A stretch of DNA of 64,000 nt, from the NCBI GenBank assembly GCA_018806985.1, contig JADANN010000183.1:124001-188000 (forward strand). The letters run 5' to 3'. Of the stretch, positions 1-11,554 are shown piece after piece (the stretch's first letter is position 1; every line of letters starts with the position of its first letter). Source of the stretch: Angiostrongylus vasorum (Eukaryota; Nematoda; Chromadorea; Rhabditida; Metastrongylidae). The notes below the pieces were generated by a model. The model made no database searches and was not told the origin of the DNA. It saw only the letters and a list, made by a program, of their open reading frames with translations. The position numbers were made by a program, and so were the translations under genes.

Positions 1-597
1 GAATTGATCCATCTCTACGAGCTGACAGAAACTCATCTAAACGGCGAAGGACATTTATTCCTCGGAAGACAGGTTAGGAGTAAACTTTCATGATGTGAAA
101 GGGCGGTGAACTAACTATGACTATCTTCTCGTAAGTGGTCCTAAAAGCAAAAGCGTAATAACGATAGCGCGATGCAGTTCTTATTCCTTAGGCTATGTGA
201 AATCACTGAGTAGCACTGTGGCCAGACATGAACGAATGCCACTTCTTCGTCTTTCCGAAGTTACTTGGCGACTAATGAGGTTATAGGTGGCGCATGATAG
301 TTGAACCACAAGCAAACAAAGTGCGCTAATAGAATCATAATGTTTGGAGTCTATTGAAAAGTTCCCCGAGTGATTGATAGTTGTTTGAGCAGTTCCTAGA
401 AATCGAGAGTACTGATGGAGGTTGTACCATGAAAGAGAAGGACGAAGTGTTCGGAGTTAATCAGTCCTTAAGAGATACGCTGTGCATCGTAAAGGTGAAT
501 GGCGGCACATTAGCAGTACAGAATGACTTGAAGAGAATTAACGATCTATCAAATTGGTGTTTTAATCCTGTCAGACTATTCTGGTACCAACGTTAAC
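1..597. other. No recognised feature
   Basis: No recognisable protein, RNA or repeat family. One 71-codon ORF at 381-596 (+) has no signal peptide, domain or splice context that supports it. Confidence 0.4.
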
Positions 598-1062
598 CTT
601 TTATTTTCTGCCTACTATAATTTTTCACGGTGTGGTACGATGTGAATTACAACCAGAACAATACTGAGATATTCATTCGCAAAACTTGGACCCCTAGCCA
701 GATCGAACCACGATTTCACTTTCCGAGGACTCGCGCATTGCATAGTGCGCCACGCCATTGCACACATACTCTGGAAAATTATAATAATCACAAAAGAAAA
801 GGTTAACGTTGTGATTTCAACTACAGCCTCAGCTTAACTGGGTTTAATGCCAATTTGTGCTAGCGAGATCAATCCCGCTGATGGATGGTTGCTGATAGCA
901 GCGTTAGCTAGAAAACTAGCTGAGAGAAACGCAGAGCAAGGGCTTCCGTGGCGCAATGTGTAATGCGCGAGCTCCCGGAAAGGGTAGTCGTGATCAGATC
1001 TGGCCCGCAGTCCAAGTTTTGCAAATACCTTGGCATCATTGTGGTTCTTATTCTGGTACCAA
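598..1062. repeat. Two opposed copies of SINE family B
   Basis: 598-770 is a reverse-orientation copy and 800-1062 a forward-orientation copy of a tRNA-like repeat found about a dozen times in the window. The forward unit has a 'gatcaatcccg' segment, then a GGCGCA-type A-box region near 950, and ends in a 'tttgcaaatacct' tail. Both copies are diverged. The short ORFs here are repeat translations. Confidence 0.6.
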
Positions 1063-2140
1063 TTTGCCAATCCGGAGAGATAGATAGCTTACTTTGTCCT
1101 GGATATGTGGTAGAACCAACGACCAGTTGTGTATTAGAGGTATCTCTCATCACTGCGCTATATGTTTTCAAAGTTCTCAAAGTAGATTTCAAAAGTTATC
1201 CTCAGAGAATATAGTACTTCGTTAACTAGTCGAACATGTGATAGAATTTGACTGCTTTGGTGGCATATGGCCTGTCCTACTATGGTCTTTACAAATTTTC
1301 GAATTTAATGTGTTCTTAGAAAAGGTATTCTTTATGTCACATTCGCCGACATCTACTCGCTCAGTTTACATGGATATCAAATTTGAACAGAGTTAAAATT
1401 TTAGATTTATACGGCAACAGCCGTTTGTCAGAGTTCAAGCAGGTTACTCGAACATTTTTTGTTGGAGATGAATTTGTCTAAGCATCGATGTGCAAAGGTT
1501 AAGGATGACTTACCGGGCAGAGAATCGCCACAAAGAGACGAAACAGAAGATTCATTTGTTTACTTTTAATACAGAGACTCTGAAAAATGAATATGAGGTA
1601 CTAATCAAACTATGTAAGTATTGCACCCAAAAGGTTCTATTTGATGTGAACCTTCTTGTTTCCAAGAGTATGATGTATAGAAGCTCATGAATCTATACAA
1701 CCGGATGGTGGAACTGATCTACAATAAATGTGTTATCGTTATAGATGAACGATATCGAAAAATCATTACATTTTGGTCACTTTCAGTTTGACTGGTTTCA
1801 TGAAGTGAAATCCAGAACCGCCCAGTCATTATTAGACTCTTCTTTCCTGGAATGAATGACATCTCTGGTCAGGTCGGCGATTGTTCGAATGCGTACAAAC
1901 AAAAAAATCTTGTATAAATGTTACTCATTTTTTCGTAGCTCTGCCATCCTTTTAGTAATATATTCTCACGCAGAGCATTAGTTGGCTTTTTGAAGGTTCT
2001 TGGCACAGTCTTGTGCCATAAAACATCCTGGATTTCTTATCCATGGGTGGGCGACGAAGTATTAGAACGTTGGCCGAACAAATGTGGTCCAGATTCCTGG
2101 TATTTCATTCACCGTACACAGGAATACTGCGAATATAAGC
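1063..2140. other. No recognised feature
   Basis: Unique-looking AT-rich DNA. The longest ORF (1490-1690, +, 66 codons) shows no domain or signal and is not supported. Confidence 0.35.
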
Positions 2141-2149
2141 TAACAATTC

Positions 2150-2462
2150 CCAGGATCGACTTTCTATTAACCTCGGCATTGGAATATGAATGCGTCGTTT
2201 TCTTGTTCAGCAATCGCGAGGTTGTTAAACAGCATGCATTTACTGCCATAGAAAAACACAATACAATACAACAGTAGCTGACGTTTCGGCAGAATCGCCT
2301 TCTTCAGAGCCGCCTTTTACGTGACTTTCAATGAGGAAGATTAGAGCAGCTGATTATAGTCGCATATGGTTGGTGATCTTTCTATGGAAGTAAATGTATG
2401 CTGTTTAACAACCTCGCGATTGTTGAACAAGAAAACGACGCATTCATATAGAACAATAATTG
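2150..2462. repeat. Miniature PLE: facing terminal repeats without coding region
   Basis: The left end (2150-2262) carries 'ggttaatagaaa' in reverse complement, then the terminal sequence around 'gcgtcgttttcttgttcag' and 'aatcgcgaggttgtt'. The right end (2395-2455) is its inverted copy. Between them lie one hammerhead-like motif on the minus strand (2277-2312) and part of the subterminal region. The PLE protein-coding part is absent, so this is a non-autonomous or internally deleted relative of the elements at 61.6 and 45.7 kb. Confidence 0.7.
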
Positions 2463-2506
2463 ACTTTTCGTCTATAGTTTCACGTTTCTCATTCCATTAG
2501 ACTCAT

Positions 2507-2788
2507 ATGCTATTTCAGTCAGGTCTGATCTTGATTTCGATTTTCTTCTTGATTTTTCTTTCTTTTTCTGATTGCCTTGTGACGGTTATGCAAACAAGCA
2601 GAGGGGTCGAAAATCGTTTAGTACGATGCCTTGGTTATATCGAAACGGTTGCAAACTCACTGAAACACTGCAGGAATACCAGGCAGATATCACTTTCAGT
2701 GTTCATTGTTGAGCTCAAGCATATCTTCGATTCTTTTGACACCGAAGTGACCATAAAAGCCTTGGGAAATTCAAAAATTTCTAAATAA
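2507..2788 (+). CDS. Possible small secreted protein ORF (unrecognised)
   Basis: A 93-codon ORF begins with MLFQSG and a strongly hydrophobic stretch (about residues 5-24) that could be a signal peptide, followed by a mixed-charge tail. I do not recognise the protein. There is no paralogue in the window, no clear promoter and no splice sites. It starts about 45 bp after a PLE end, so it may be chance ORF in repeat-flanking DNA. Confidence 0.2.
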   Translation: MLFQSGLILISIFFLIFLSFSDCLVTVMQTSRGVENRLVRCLGYIETVANSLKHCRNTRQISLSVFIVELKHIFDSFDTEVTIKALGNSKISK

Positions 2789-3580
2789 TGGAAAAAAGAT
2801 TTTTCATGAATTGTACGGCAATAAACCTACTAAATTGGAAAACCATTTTCTTCCAGCCTCATTATGCATAATCGATGTACTCTCTTTCATTGACAAGCTA
2901 ACACGACGTTGTTTAAAAAAATTTATTCATTTTATGTTTCTTGGCCTTCGTTTAGTTGGGATAACGAAGACCCACATCGCAAGGACGAACGACTGGAGGC
3001 AATGCGCACGCATTAATTGGGGTCTGAAGAAGACCAAAATGCCGAAGGGTTACCCGAATAAATTTTTGTAGTCACCTTTGTCAAGTTCTTAACGAAAAAA
3101 AGTACACTGATCGGCTTTAGTGCATCTTGCTCCCCAAATGAAAACGGGCCTAACGAGGGGATTACAATGGGTGCCACTTCACTAAAACTTTTCGGTGTCG
3201 TGCCAAAAAAATGTCATGTAGAGAATGGAATAAAGTGTGACAATATCAGAGTGAAAGTTAATCACGATGCTTCAACCATCTCCGTCTCATTGATGCTTTG
3301 GGCCAGCTGGAAAGGGCTTAAGTGACACAGAGGAGCGTATAGTTTTGGAAATGCACAAGAGTGTTGAAAAACTAGTACAGAATAGGAAGAAGAACATGCT
3401 GCTCCAAGCATCACTTTGAATCCACTGATTTTTCCGACGCTACGATACTGTTTTCTTTGTATCGTGCTACCTCTCGTTGGAGTTTTCGTATCACTGGAAC
3501 TTAAAGATAATGCCTTTAATACCGTTCTGCCTATTTAATTCATCTCTGGCTACTCATGCCATCTAAAGATATTTGTTCAC
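2789..3580. other. No recognised feature
   Basis: One 86-codon ORF at 2811-3071 (+) has no recognisable domain. No repeat copy was identified. Confidence 0.3.
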
Positions 3581-3589
3581 TTGCATGCT

Positions 3590-3990
3590 CGGATTAGTAA
3601 AGTACGAGGAAATACCTTAGCCACGCATCACCGTTTTCCATTAACTGTCAGTGATGTGTTTAAACTGATGAGCTTACACGAGGTTGACAACAAGGTTTAT
3701 TGGGTTAACGTTTCAACTACTTCGTCTTCATCAGAGCCGATGATCCGAGTCGGTGGTTCACAGTTGTTCGTCATCTTGATGTGGCGTCTTCGTCGTCGTA
3801 CCAAGACGGATGTTGTTCAGTTAACACCGCACAAATGAGACGTGCACACCGGCAGTGCTCTTTTATACGGAGCGGATGTTGTTGATATGAGTATTCGTTG
3901 ATGATTACTTTTTTCCAACCGATAATCCAACTTGCAGCAGGGCGGTACTTTAGCGAGCACACAGCGAATAGCTTAAAAAATTGTCAGTGA
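3590..3990 (-). repeat. Diverged PLE terminal repeat (third subtype)
   Basis: On the minus strand, 3703-3740 carries a diverged hammerhead-like motif: CTGATGA, extra A, a GAC/GTT stem, then GAAACGTT. The adjacent 'tacgacgacgaaga' region matches 13535-13575 on the plus strand. The ORFs here (3581-3838 +, 3771-3962 -) are translations of this repeat. Confidence 0.5.
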
Positions 3991-4607
3991 TGTCTTCCCC
4001 AGCATTTTTTGCTAGAAAGTGTGGTACAGAACTTTCTAGGAAATAGAATGATAACGAAACAAATATCCGGGTATTCCATGGTCAAATTTTGCGAATCATA
4101 CCAGGCTCAGCGCAGCAATTTATATCTTAATCGACAAGAGACTTCCTCTTGGGGTGTTTTGTGAATGACCAGGTAAGATATACTGCTTGAGACTGGAGAA
4201 ATAATCATGGCAATACGTTCCCACGACTTCACCACTTTTTCGAACCGTCAAGGACGTTAAATTGCGATCAGCGGTATCCTTTATTGAAGATACCTGGCAT
4301 TATGTACGATTTTCATTCCTATGAAATCAGTAGTGATGAAAGCGTCTATTTTGTCCTCTTGAAAGAGTTCTTAACATTGAAGAAGCTTCTATAACTAGAA
4401 TAAACAAATCGACTTTACTAATCGCTTGTCATGACTTTTGTATTCAAGTGTACATCCGCTTGATCTGTTGTCCACAAGCATATCTCGTTTCTCGAACGTG
4501 CTGCTTATGTGCCAGTCAAGAACCGGAGCAATAAAGCCCGTTGGCCTATCCATCACACGATTAAATCACTACTTAAATCCGCATCTATCCGCGACACTAC
4601 ATAATTG

Positions 4608-5884
4608 ATGCTTAGTGTAACTTACTACTGTATATTCACTTCTTTTCTCACAACTATTATTGGTGAAAGCGTACATTGGCGTAAGTTCTAATATCTTTAG
4701 TGTATTTGGACATTTAAGTTCTTCCTTGCAAGTTCTAATTTATCTAGGGCCAAGCCATAATTTCTGTTCTTTCTAGGGCAGTTTTTAACGAAAATGCTAA
4801 GAAATTCCGCACATACTTGTTTTCAAACCTATTACTAAACAAAGAACATTGTTCTGAAGCCATTACTGTAGTCATTCATATCTTCGTTTTTATACTAGTT
4901 CTCTTCTGTAACAATCAAGCGAAAACTTTCTTCGATAGTATCTAGGTTTTCTTCCTAGTTAAAAATAGCCCTCGATGGTCTTAACTTTACATTATAGTAT
5001 TTCGCAATATATATAGGTTCAATTTAGAATGGCGAGAACTTGTGTGCAAATCGAAAGACGATAAAAGCTTAAAAGATGCTTCAAGGTGCGAATTGCGGCT
5101 TAAGGAAAGGGAGGATGATCCGAATGCTCGAATAGTTCCATTAGATGTGTGCTTTGACGTAAGAACGCCGACTATTCGAAACTATTTGTAACTAAATAAG
5201 TTTCTCTACAGTTTGATCACAATTGTTTTACTCGATGAATACAGCTGTATTTTGCCTAGAATGTAGGATTCTTAGAGATGTTCAGTTCCTTTTTACAAAT
5301 CGATGAAACTTTCCTTCTTATTTCCTAAGGTCAAACACTTTCCTAATGAGCATTCACTAAAAGGTGCACCTCTCTTCAAAACAACGATTTTCATTGAGAG
5401 TCTCTCATATTTCGTTTTATGGCCGTTTTTTTTTACTTCCATAGGAGACAATGGATGGCCAACCACGTCACTATTGCAACATCCTATGCCCCGGAGCGAC
5501 TACTGCTTATCGCATCACAAGATTTCCACACAATCACAAGTAATATTATGTATGAAAGTATTCTTAATAAAGAATCCAAAAGGTGTAACACACACTTCTG
5601 GGGTTCTTGTTGTTGTGATTTCAAAATGATTTTTTTCACCATAAAGTACTAGTCAGGCTTCTATTCCATTTTTCAGGACATGTTTCTCACACTACACGTA
5701 TCGAATTGAACGACAAGGAGAGAATTTCTTTATGTGGAGAGACGGAAAGTTTGTTTCATCAATTTTCTCGCTTAGGAAAGGAAAACGAAATGTCTTCATG
5801 AATGAGAATGGTGTTTTTGTTCTTGATAATCCTTGCTCTTTGTCTCTTGAGAGTGGATGGAATTTATTTGCGTGGTTATCTTGA
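4608..5884 (+). CDS. Small secreted protein, copy A (unrecognised family)
   Basis: Proposed exons are 4608-4680, 5445-5466, 5677-5748 and 5776-5884. Phases match at each junction (1, 2, 2), giving about 91 aa. Exon 1 starts MLSVTYYC and encodes a hydrophobic signal-peptide-like segment ending ...GESVHWR. Exon 3 encodes CFSHYTYRIER..GENFFMWRDGK. The gene at 29792 has the same ESVHWR end of exon 1, the same exon phases and an exon 3 of identical length (72 nt) encoding CFAHFTYRIEK..SDFFMWRNGK. Many differences between the copies are synonymous (TAT/TAC, CGA/AGG, GGA/GGG, AGA/AGG), which favours a selected coding frame. The predicted product is small, secreted, basic, with one cysteine in the mature part and dibasic GK/KR sites near the C-terminus. 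I do not recognise the family. The last exon is the least certain; reading through without splicing at 5748 also stays in frame. Confidence 0.5.
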
Positions 5885-6240
5885 GTGAGTTGTCCAACTA
5901 GTGACCATGCTGCACGACACCTTTAACCACTGTTCTCCCGCGCCTCTGATAAGATTGTTGGCAGAGGATAAAAAAAAGGATAAAACTGTCGACATCGATC
6001 AGTCCCTGGAGGGTGCGCCATGCATTCGATTTCATTAATCATTGGGACAGGTGATTGAATACATGTCTAGCCCATACAATGACTTGCAGTAGCCTATCAA
6101 GTCAGTGCTGGTATCCTCGTAGACATGCCTAGCACCAATTTGCCAACCCCGGAGAGATGGAGGGTTTGTTGAGCTTGGAGCGCCGGATCGATCCCATGGG
6201 TATTGCAGAATGCCTCTAACCGCTGTGCTTCGTGCGTTTG
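5885..6240 (-). repeat. SINE family A, minus strand, degraded
   Basis: From about 5975, the reverse complement shows the tail (family consensus 'tgatcaacgccgagag', here diverged), the body 'gcatggcgcaccctc' and 'ggcaaattggtgctag', and a degraded tRNA-like head near 6180-6240. 5885-5975 is unassigned. Confidence 0.65.
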
Positions 6241-6545
6241 TGATAAGATTGATGGCAATGATTATTATTCGTTATTGCAACGAAGTCAGGGATAGATTAC
6301 GAATATTGCGGGAAGAATGAATACGACGGAGTAGAATTATGGACATTGCCTTTCACTCGTCATTTTCCATTCCACTGCAGTCGTATGTGGTTTAACTTAG
6401 TAAACAGATGTGCTAGAAGATAGAAAAATCAGCTATGACACAGGAGAAATACGCCAAAGTGTAACACTTGGTGTGAAAATAGTATTTCTTTGATCGACAA
6501 AATGGTTAATACAAGATCGGTTTTGAGTACTATTATCATTTATTC

Positions 6546-6830
6546 TTGTTGAGTTCAAATGCAGGAGAAGTTCATCTAATTCAGACTCTTCCAGTACGTG
6601 TTTTCTTTACACGATTCGACATCATATCCTGTGCCAATCTCAACGTTTCTTGCACTCGATTTGCTTTCTCTCATTCGTGTTCTACCACGCTCCTAGAATT
6701 ATCTGTGTGCATTCAGCTCACGCTTAAGGAGTTTTTCGTCTTCTTGACTAATGTCATTGATTGCCGGTCAAGTCGATCCTGCTACCTTTCATTCTCGCTG
6801 TACTCCTGAAATAGCCAGCTACGGTCATCC
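6546..6830 (-). repeat. SINE family C, minus strand, 3' part
   Basis: The reverse complement matches the 3' half of the repeat at 7690-8065: a 'gaccggcaatcaatgacat' segment, then a segment ending in 'tgggatccgcac'-like sequence. The tRNA-like head is missing or unrecognisable. The 6782-7030 minus ORF is a repeat translation. Confidence 0.5.
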
Positions 6831-7085
6831 CAGATCTTCATCACAGGCAGCAGCCAGTTTCGTGGATTGTAAGGACCGGATTGCAAAAACACTGTGACCA
6901 ATTTTTCCTGGGAGGCTTCGTTGACCGACAGAGGAATCGCACGAAGACCTTGAGCGTACTGAACAGCATCATTACCACTGCAGTAGCCTCGCCTCGCAGC
7001 ACATAATAAGTATTTTAAAACAGAAAACAAATTCCAAATGCGAATACAAAGTTGCTAAAAAAACATAATCATATAAGATATCAAA

Positions 7086-7252
7086 AACTTTCAAAACGTC
7101 TGAAATATTTTTCAGATGTCGTACCACTGACATACAGTTCACAATACGTTGTGAATTTTCGTCACCTCGAGCTGAATTCCTTAGCGATGACGAGCTGTTC
7201 GCCGGAATTCGGAAATCTCTTTCGTGAAGGACGATTTTTGGACCTTCTATAG
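7086..7252 (+). CDS. Isolated terminal-exon-like stretch
   Basis: A good acceptor (tatttttcag, ending about 7116) precedes an open stretch encoding DVVPLTYSSQYVVNF... to a TAG at 7250-7252, about 45 residues. No upstream exon was found and the protein is not recognised. It could be a chance open stretch. Confidence 0.2.
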
Positions 7253-7497
7253 TAGAATGCTAACTGCCACGAAAATAATGTTTCTCATTTGGTTGCTCAG
7301 ATGAGTTCACTTTCATAAATTTAGAAGAATAAAAAATGTTTTGCTGTTATATTTTGAAGCTCGTGACGTCTCAAGGAAGATGGAAGTTTACACAAAGAAT
7401 TGTAAGTGATGTCAAAATTAAAGACTGTACCCGATATAACCGAAACTACGAATAGAAAAAAAAACTGGGAGCTTTATATGAATAAAGTAGATTTCTC

Positions 7498-7645
7498 GTG
7501 TAGCGTCGTGGTTAGAGGCGCTCTGCAATACACAAGTAGTTTTTGGTTCGGTAGGGCGTCCTGTGCTCATAGAGCCTTCCATGCCTCCGCGCTTGGCGAA
7601 TTGTTAGCAGAGTTGTCTGGGAGGGCAGCAGCATTGACTCGAAAC
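7498..7645 (+). repeat. SINE family A, head and body fragment
   Basis: A tRNA-like start (gtagcgtcgtggttagaggc) followed by 'gcgctctgcaatacac' and 'ctgggagggcagcagcattg' matches the family A consensus with an internal deletion. Confidence 0.6.
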
Positions 7646-7689
7646 ATTCGATAGGTCACCGCACGTCATTGTAAAAGCTAAATAGGCAT

Positions 7690-8065
7690 TGAATGGGGTG
7701 GACAGCACAGTGATAGTGATATCGGTCATCGTGAGCATGATGCCAGTTCGATTCCCCCCCCCCGGCCCAACGAAGCCTCTCATCCCTCCAGAGTCGGGAA
7801 AATTGGTACCGGACTTGTTCGGGAAAATTCTCTGTCTGCAATACAATTGGAAGCTCTCCATCCCGGCTATCTCAAAATGAGAATCGACTCGACCAGCATT
7901 CTACGACATTCAAGATGAAGTGAAAATCCTCGAGCACTAGCCAGCCACACGTAAAAGTTGAAATATCTTCGTGGATAATGGATGCGAGGAAACAAATCGG
8001 ATGTGAGAAGTGCTGGGATCCGCACTACGAACGTGAAGGCGAATCATATAAAAAATTCAAAAAAT
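7690..8065 (+). repeat. SINE family C, long copy
   Basis: A tRNA-like head has A box 'gacagcacagtgatagtgat' and B box 'ccagttcgattcccc'. The body 'ggtaccggacttgttcggga' is related to family A, and the tail 'tgctgggatccgcac' is shared with 50362-50705. The overlapping ORFs on both strands come from this repeat. Confidence 0.75.
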
Positions 8066-8446
8066 ACGCATTCAAACACCTCTAATGATGTTTAACGGAA
8101 TCGAGTTCATGGCGAACCCCCAGGGGTTGATCAGCGTCGAACACGTTACATTTTATCCTTGTAACTTGCTTTGATGTCATCTATGTCACACATAATCGCG
8201 TCTTTTGCAACGATTCTCAACGGTGTTGCACGTTGATCTCTAAGGGGATAAAGCAGAGCTAGATATAGTCACAAGTAATTTATCTGTACCTACTAAAGTA
8301 TAGGCGAGCTTTATTCGCTGTAATTTTTTATCTTACATTTTTTTCCTTTATTAATGCCATCATGTGAACCCCCTCATGAGTAGCATTTTGAGATGTTTGC
8401 TCAATCAACATGCACGACGCAGTCTATATACAAGTCAGCAGATGTA

Positions 8447-8449
8447 CTC

Positions 8450-8537
<88 letters not shown>

Positions 8538-8545
8538 CATTACTA
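8447..8545 (+). repeat. (ATT)n microsatellite
   Basis: About 30 near-perfect ATT units. The poly-isoleucine and poly-tyrosine ORFs across it are artefacts. It runs into a fragment of SINE family A head (gcgcgtggcgcagtggtcga, about 8561-8582). Confidence 0.95.
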
Positions 8546-8639
8546 TTGTTATTCTTATAGGCGCGCGTGGCGCAGTGGTCGATAATAATAATAATGATGA
8601 TAATCTTGACCTTTTTACTGCCTACTCTTTTTTAATGGC

Positions 8640-8805
8640 AGGGTATATTGCGAAATATAACTTCAACGAAGCTGAGATATTTGCAAAACTCTGGACCGCA
8701 GGTGCCTATGGTGGGGAACGAACGCGCTATTGTCCTTTCCGGGGAGTAACGCATTCACCACCACACCATGCGGGTCCTTCGTTTCGCCTGTCTCTCAGCT
8801 AGTTA
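8640..8805 (-). repeat. SINE family B, minus strand
   Basis: The reverse complement gives the family B head 'cccgcatggtgtggtggtga', a degraded B box in 'gcgttcgttccccacc' and the 'tttgcaaatatctcagc' tail. Confidence 0.75.
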
Positions 8806-9000
8806 ATAAATTATAATAATTATAATAATTATAATAATAATTGTTATTTATTATTTAGATAACTAATAATAATACTATTATTATAACTGTTCTTATAATA
8901 ATAATTATTATTATAATTATTATTACTACAAATATTGTTATTATAATTATAGTAATTATTATAACCATTAATATTATAATCATAATTATTATTACCTAAA
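8806..9000. repeat. AT-only, imperfectly palindromic tract
   Basis: About 190 bp of almost pure A/T made of taat/ataa/ttata permutations. It is likely an expanded and decayed ATT/ATAA microsatellite that can form many small hairpins. Confidence 0.8.
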
Positions 9001-9399
9001 ATTGTTGTTGTTACTGTAGGCGATCAATGTCCACATGATGCGATGATGATCAGTGCCGATTTCGTTGGTCTGATTTATGGACCTGACTGGAAAAATTTCC
9101 CATTCCGTATTATCCAGACTCGTGTGCAAACTTTTGGTCTGATGTAGCACTACTGTAAAAATGGAAAAACATTGCGATATATAAAAATGCTTATTGTACA
9201 ACAGTACAACAGCTTAAATACACAATTCTATCAGAAGACTTGTCCACTCAAGGATGGAAACGTGAAAGCAGAGAATTTCGAAAATATGACACTGTTATCA
9301 CTAGTACACCAAGGTTTCTCTTCTTAAATATTTGAACCACGGATACACATGAAAAGTGAGGTCATTTACATTTCATCTATAACACATTCATTGGAAATA

Positions 9400-9765
9400 A
9401 TATTTAGAAAAGATTTCGCCTTCCTCAGAGCAGCTTTCAATGAGTCTTCAACTGAGTATGTCGCGTGGAGACCAACCGCACAGGATTCACATTAAATGAA
9501 GACGACTACACGATGTATCCGGACTACCAGAGGACAGTCGCCGAGTACTGGACATCGAATTGCGAGTACTACGCACCTGTCTACGAAGCCGACAAAACGA
9601 GATGTTCGCGAACGACATACTCATTGGAAGACTCACAGAAAGCCGCTCTGAGGAAGGCCAAATCCGCCGAAACGTCAGCTTGTTCGTGAATAAAGAATAA
9701 AAATAACATCTCGTGTTTGCTCAACAAGAATACGAAGAATTGCTTGATCAATGTCGAGGTTAATA
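9400..9765. repeat. PLE-derived fold-back, subtype B
   Basis: The left arm ('cttcctcagagcagctttca' and 'atgagtcttc' near 9420-9450) and right arm (about 9605-9680) are inverted copies. The right arm holds a full hammerhead-like motif at 9645-9680 (+), followed by an 'aataaagaataaaa' tail and the PLE terminal sequence 'tcgaggttaatagaaagtcg'. The 74-codon ORF inside is a repeat translation. Confidence 0.7.
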
Positions 9766-9917
9766 GAAAGTCGGACGTGGGATTTAGAAAAGAATAGCTA
9801 CTCTCGCCGTCTGAGTGAATATGAGCTCCGTCGTGGAACCATTAAGTCTTCGTCGTAACGGTCGCTAAACATAAACATTAACAATAAGCAAATCATGCAG
9901 AAAAAAACTAGTATTGA

Positions 9918-10206
9918 ATAAAAGGATAAAGGATAAAGCTTTCGGCGTTGATCAATCCCCTGAGGGATGCGCCATCCATTCGACTTCATTAAGCATAGTT
10001 TGGAGGTGACTGAATGCATATCGGGCCTTTACAATGACCCGTGGTGCCGTACCGATGTATAGAGCCACTGCTGCTATCCTTCCAGACAAGTCTGGTACCA
10101 ATTTGCCCACCTCGGAGGGATGGAAGGCTTTGGTGGATCATGGACGCGGGGATCGATTCCACGTGTGTATTGCAGGGCGCCTCCGACCAATGCGCCACAC
10201 GCGCCT
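9918..10206 (-). repeat. SINE family A, full length, minus strand
   Basis: The reverse complement starts 'ggcgcgtgtggcgcattggt' (A box), has a B-box-like 'ggaatcgatccccgc', the body 'ggtaccagacttgtctggaa' and the tail 'gggattgatcaacgccgaaa'. It is about 290 bp. The internal A and B boxes point to a tRNA-derived, RNA polymerase III-type SINE. Confidence 0.85.
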
Positions 10207-10249
10207 TTAGTATTGAATAAAATTGCACGATTGCAGGAATATGACTAGA

Positions 10250-10440
10250 TAGGTGGTGTTTATGGTTGCTGAACTTCGGTGTACGATGTGTTCATCGGAA
10301 AGTTCATCCAGTTACCAAGATCATTGAAGATAGAATGATTTCGATGTTTCACCCAGAATGACAACTAAGAGTAAACCTACGCCACACTAGAGTCCGCTAT
10401 GTTGCCCATGTCTAAATTCTAGGTAAAATTACTACATTTT
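10250..10440 (+). repeat. Direct repeat, copy 1
   Basis: About 170 bp that matches 11190-11360 in the same orientation, for example 'ttcatcggaaagttca', then 'tcattgaagatagaa', and later 'cctacgcc' and 'attctaggtaa'. The two copies flank the fold-back element at 10798-11113. Not recognised. Confidence 0.7.
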
Positions 10441-10797
10441 TTGTAATCTAGTGCTGTCTTCAAAATTATCTTTGTTCACTTTTTTCATATAAGCACCGTC
10501 GGACTATTCGATTACCATTCGATTAGAAATGATACATCTCGAGATAATGAGTATGAGAATTTTGACGTTAAAGAAACTTTTTGGTGAAGAATGGTCAGAC
10601 GACTCACATTGTTTAGGCTGGCAAAGTACTCTGCGAAATGTCCGATTGTAAGCCATCGTAATCAATCTAAACACATTTTCATTTTATTGCTGAGATACAG
10701 TCGCAGATTCCTTTTTTTTGCTCTTCATATAGGAAAATGTTTCAGTGATAACTCACCTTCATCTTGCCACTTCTATTTTAATTACTCATCGTATCAT

Positions 10798-11113
10798 ACA
10801 TCTGTATGTATGTTCTTACGAACTGCCTTTTTGAGCGGACCCGAGGTTGGTATAGATGTTCTTATTGTTGTTGTTGTCTTTGTTCAATGGCCCACGGTTC
10901 GGAGACTTCGCCTTCCTCAGAGCCTTGCCATTGGACCACCCGTATGTTGTTCACTAGTGATGACGAGTGCTTATCATCATCCGATGGCAAGGCTCTGAGG
11001 GAGGCGATGTCGCTGAAGCGTCAGGCATAGAACAAAGACAACAACAACAATGAGAACATCTATGCCAACCTCGGGTCGGCTAAAGAAAAGGGCAGTTCGT
11101 AAGAACATATGTA
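10798..11113. mobile_element. Fold-back element with hammerhead-like motifs in both arms
   Basis: Inverted arms of about 130 bp (10806-10945 and 10983-11113) share 'ttcttacgaactgcc', 'gaggttggtatagatgttct', a (GTT)n stretch and 'ctcagagccttgccat', around a loop of about 40 bp. Each arm carries a diverged copy of the PLE motif (minus at 10905-10937, plus at 10992-11024). No coding capacity. The ORFs at 10591-11030 are shadows. Confidence 0.75.
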
Positions 11114-11189
11114 CGAGACAGATTGACTACTATGCCGAGATTTATAGAAAGTTGATCTTTTGAGTTATCGTGTTATACTGAATAGAGGT

Positions 11190-11425
11190 TGGTGTTCACG
11201 GCCGTTGAACTTCATTGTATGATGTATTCATCGGAAAGTTCAACTACCTACCAAAATCATTCAAGATAGAAAGAGTTCGCTATTTCGATCCAGAACGACA
11301 ACTAGGAGTCAACCTACGCCAAATTAGAGTTCGCCTTATTATCTATGTCGAAATTCTAGGTAAGCTATCTAGAAAAGAGCATCGTGCCAAAAGTGCGATG
11401 CTCCTCAGGTCCTTTGATTGAGCGA
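11190..11425 (+). repeat. Direct repeat, copy 2
   Basis: Second copy of the 10250-10440 sequence. It gives a 68-codon ORF in which copy 1 has stops, so a protein function is not supported. A shorter match to the first 40 bases occurs near 25848. Confidence 0.65.
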
Positions 11426-11554
11426 AGTCTACAAATCCGTTCCGGTGATTGACGGCCGCGTTACAGAATCAAGTGGTTCCCCAAAAAAAGGAACGACAAA
11501 ACTTTACTACTCTCATAAAAGAGATTATTTTGAGTGAGAATATAGAAACAAGGG

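Noticed and set aside
3581..3838. 85-codon ORF as a gene
   Set aside because: It lies on a repeat also present at 13.5 kb in inverted orientation.
6782..7030. 82-codon minus-strand ORF
   Set aside because: Its C-terminal part lies in a reversed SINE family C tail and the rest has no recognisable domain.
8364..8802. ORFs encoding long runs of isoleucine or tyrosine
   Set aside because: They are translations of an (ATT)n microsatellite running into SINE sequence.
9465..9689. Acidic 74-codon ORF (METNRTGF...) as a small protein
   Set aside because: It spans the loop and right arm of a PLE-derived fold-back and runs into the ribozyme-like motif.
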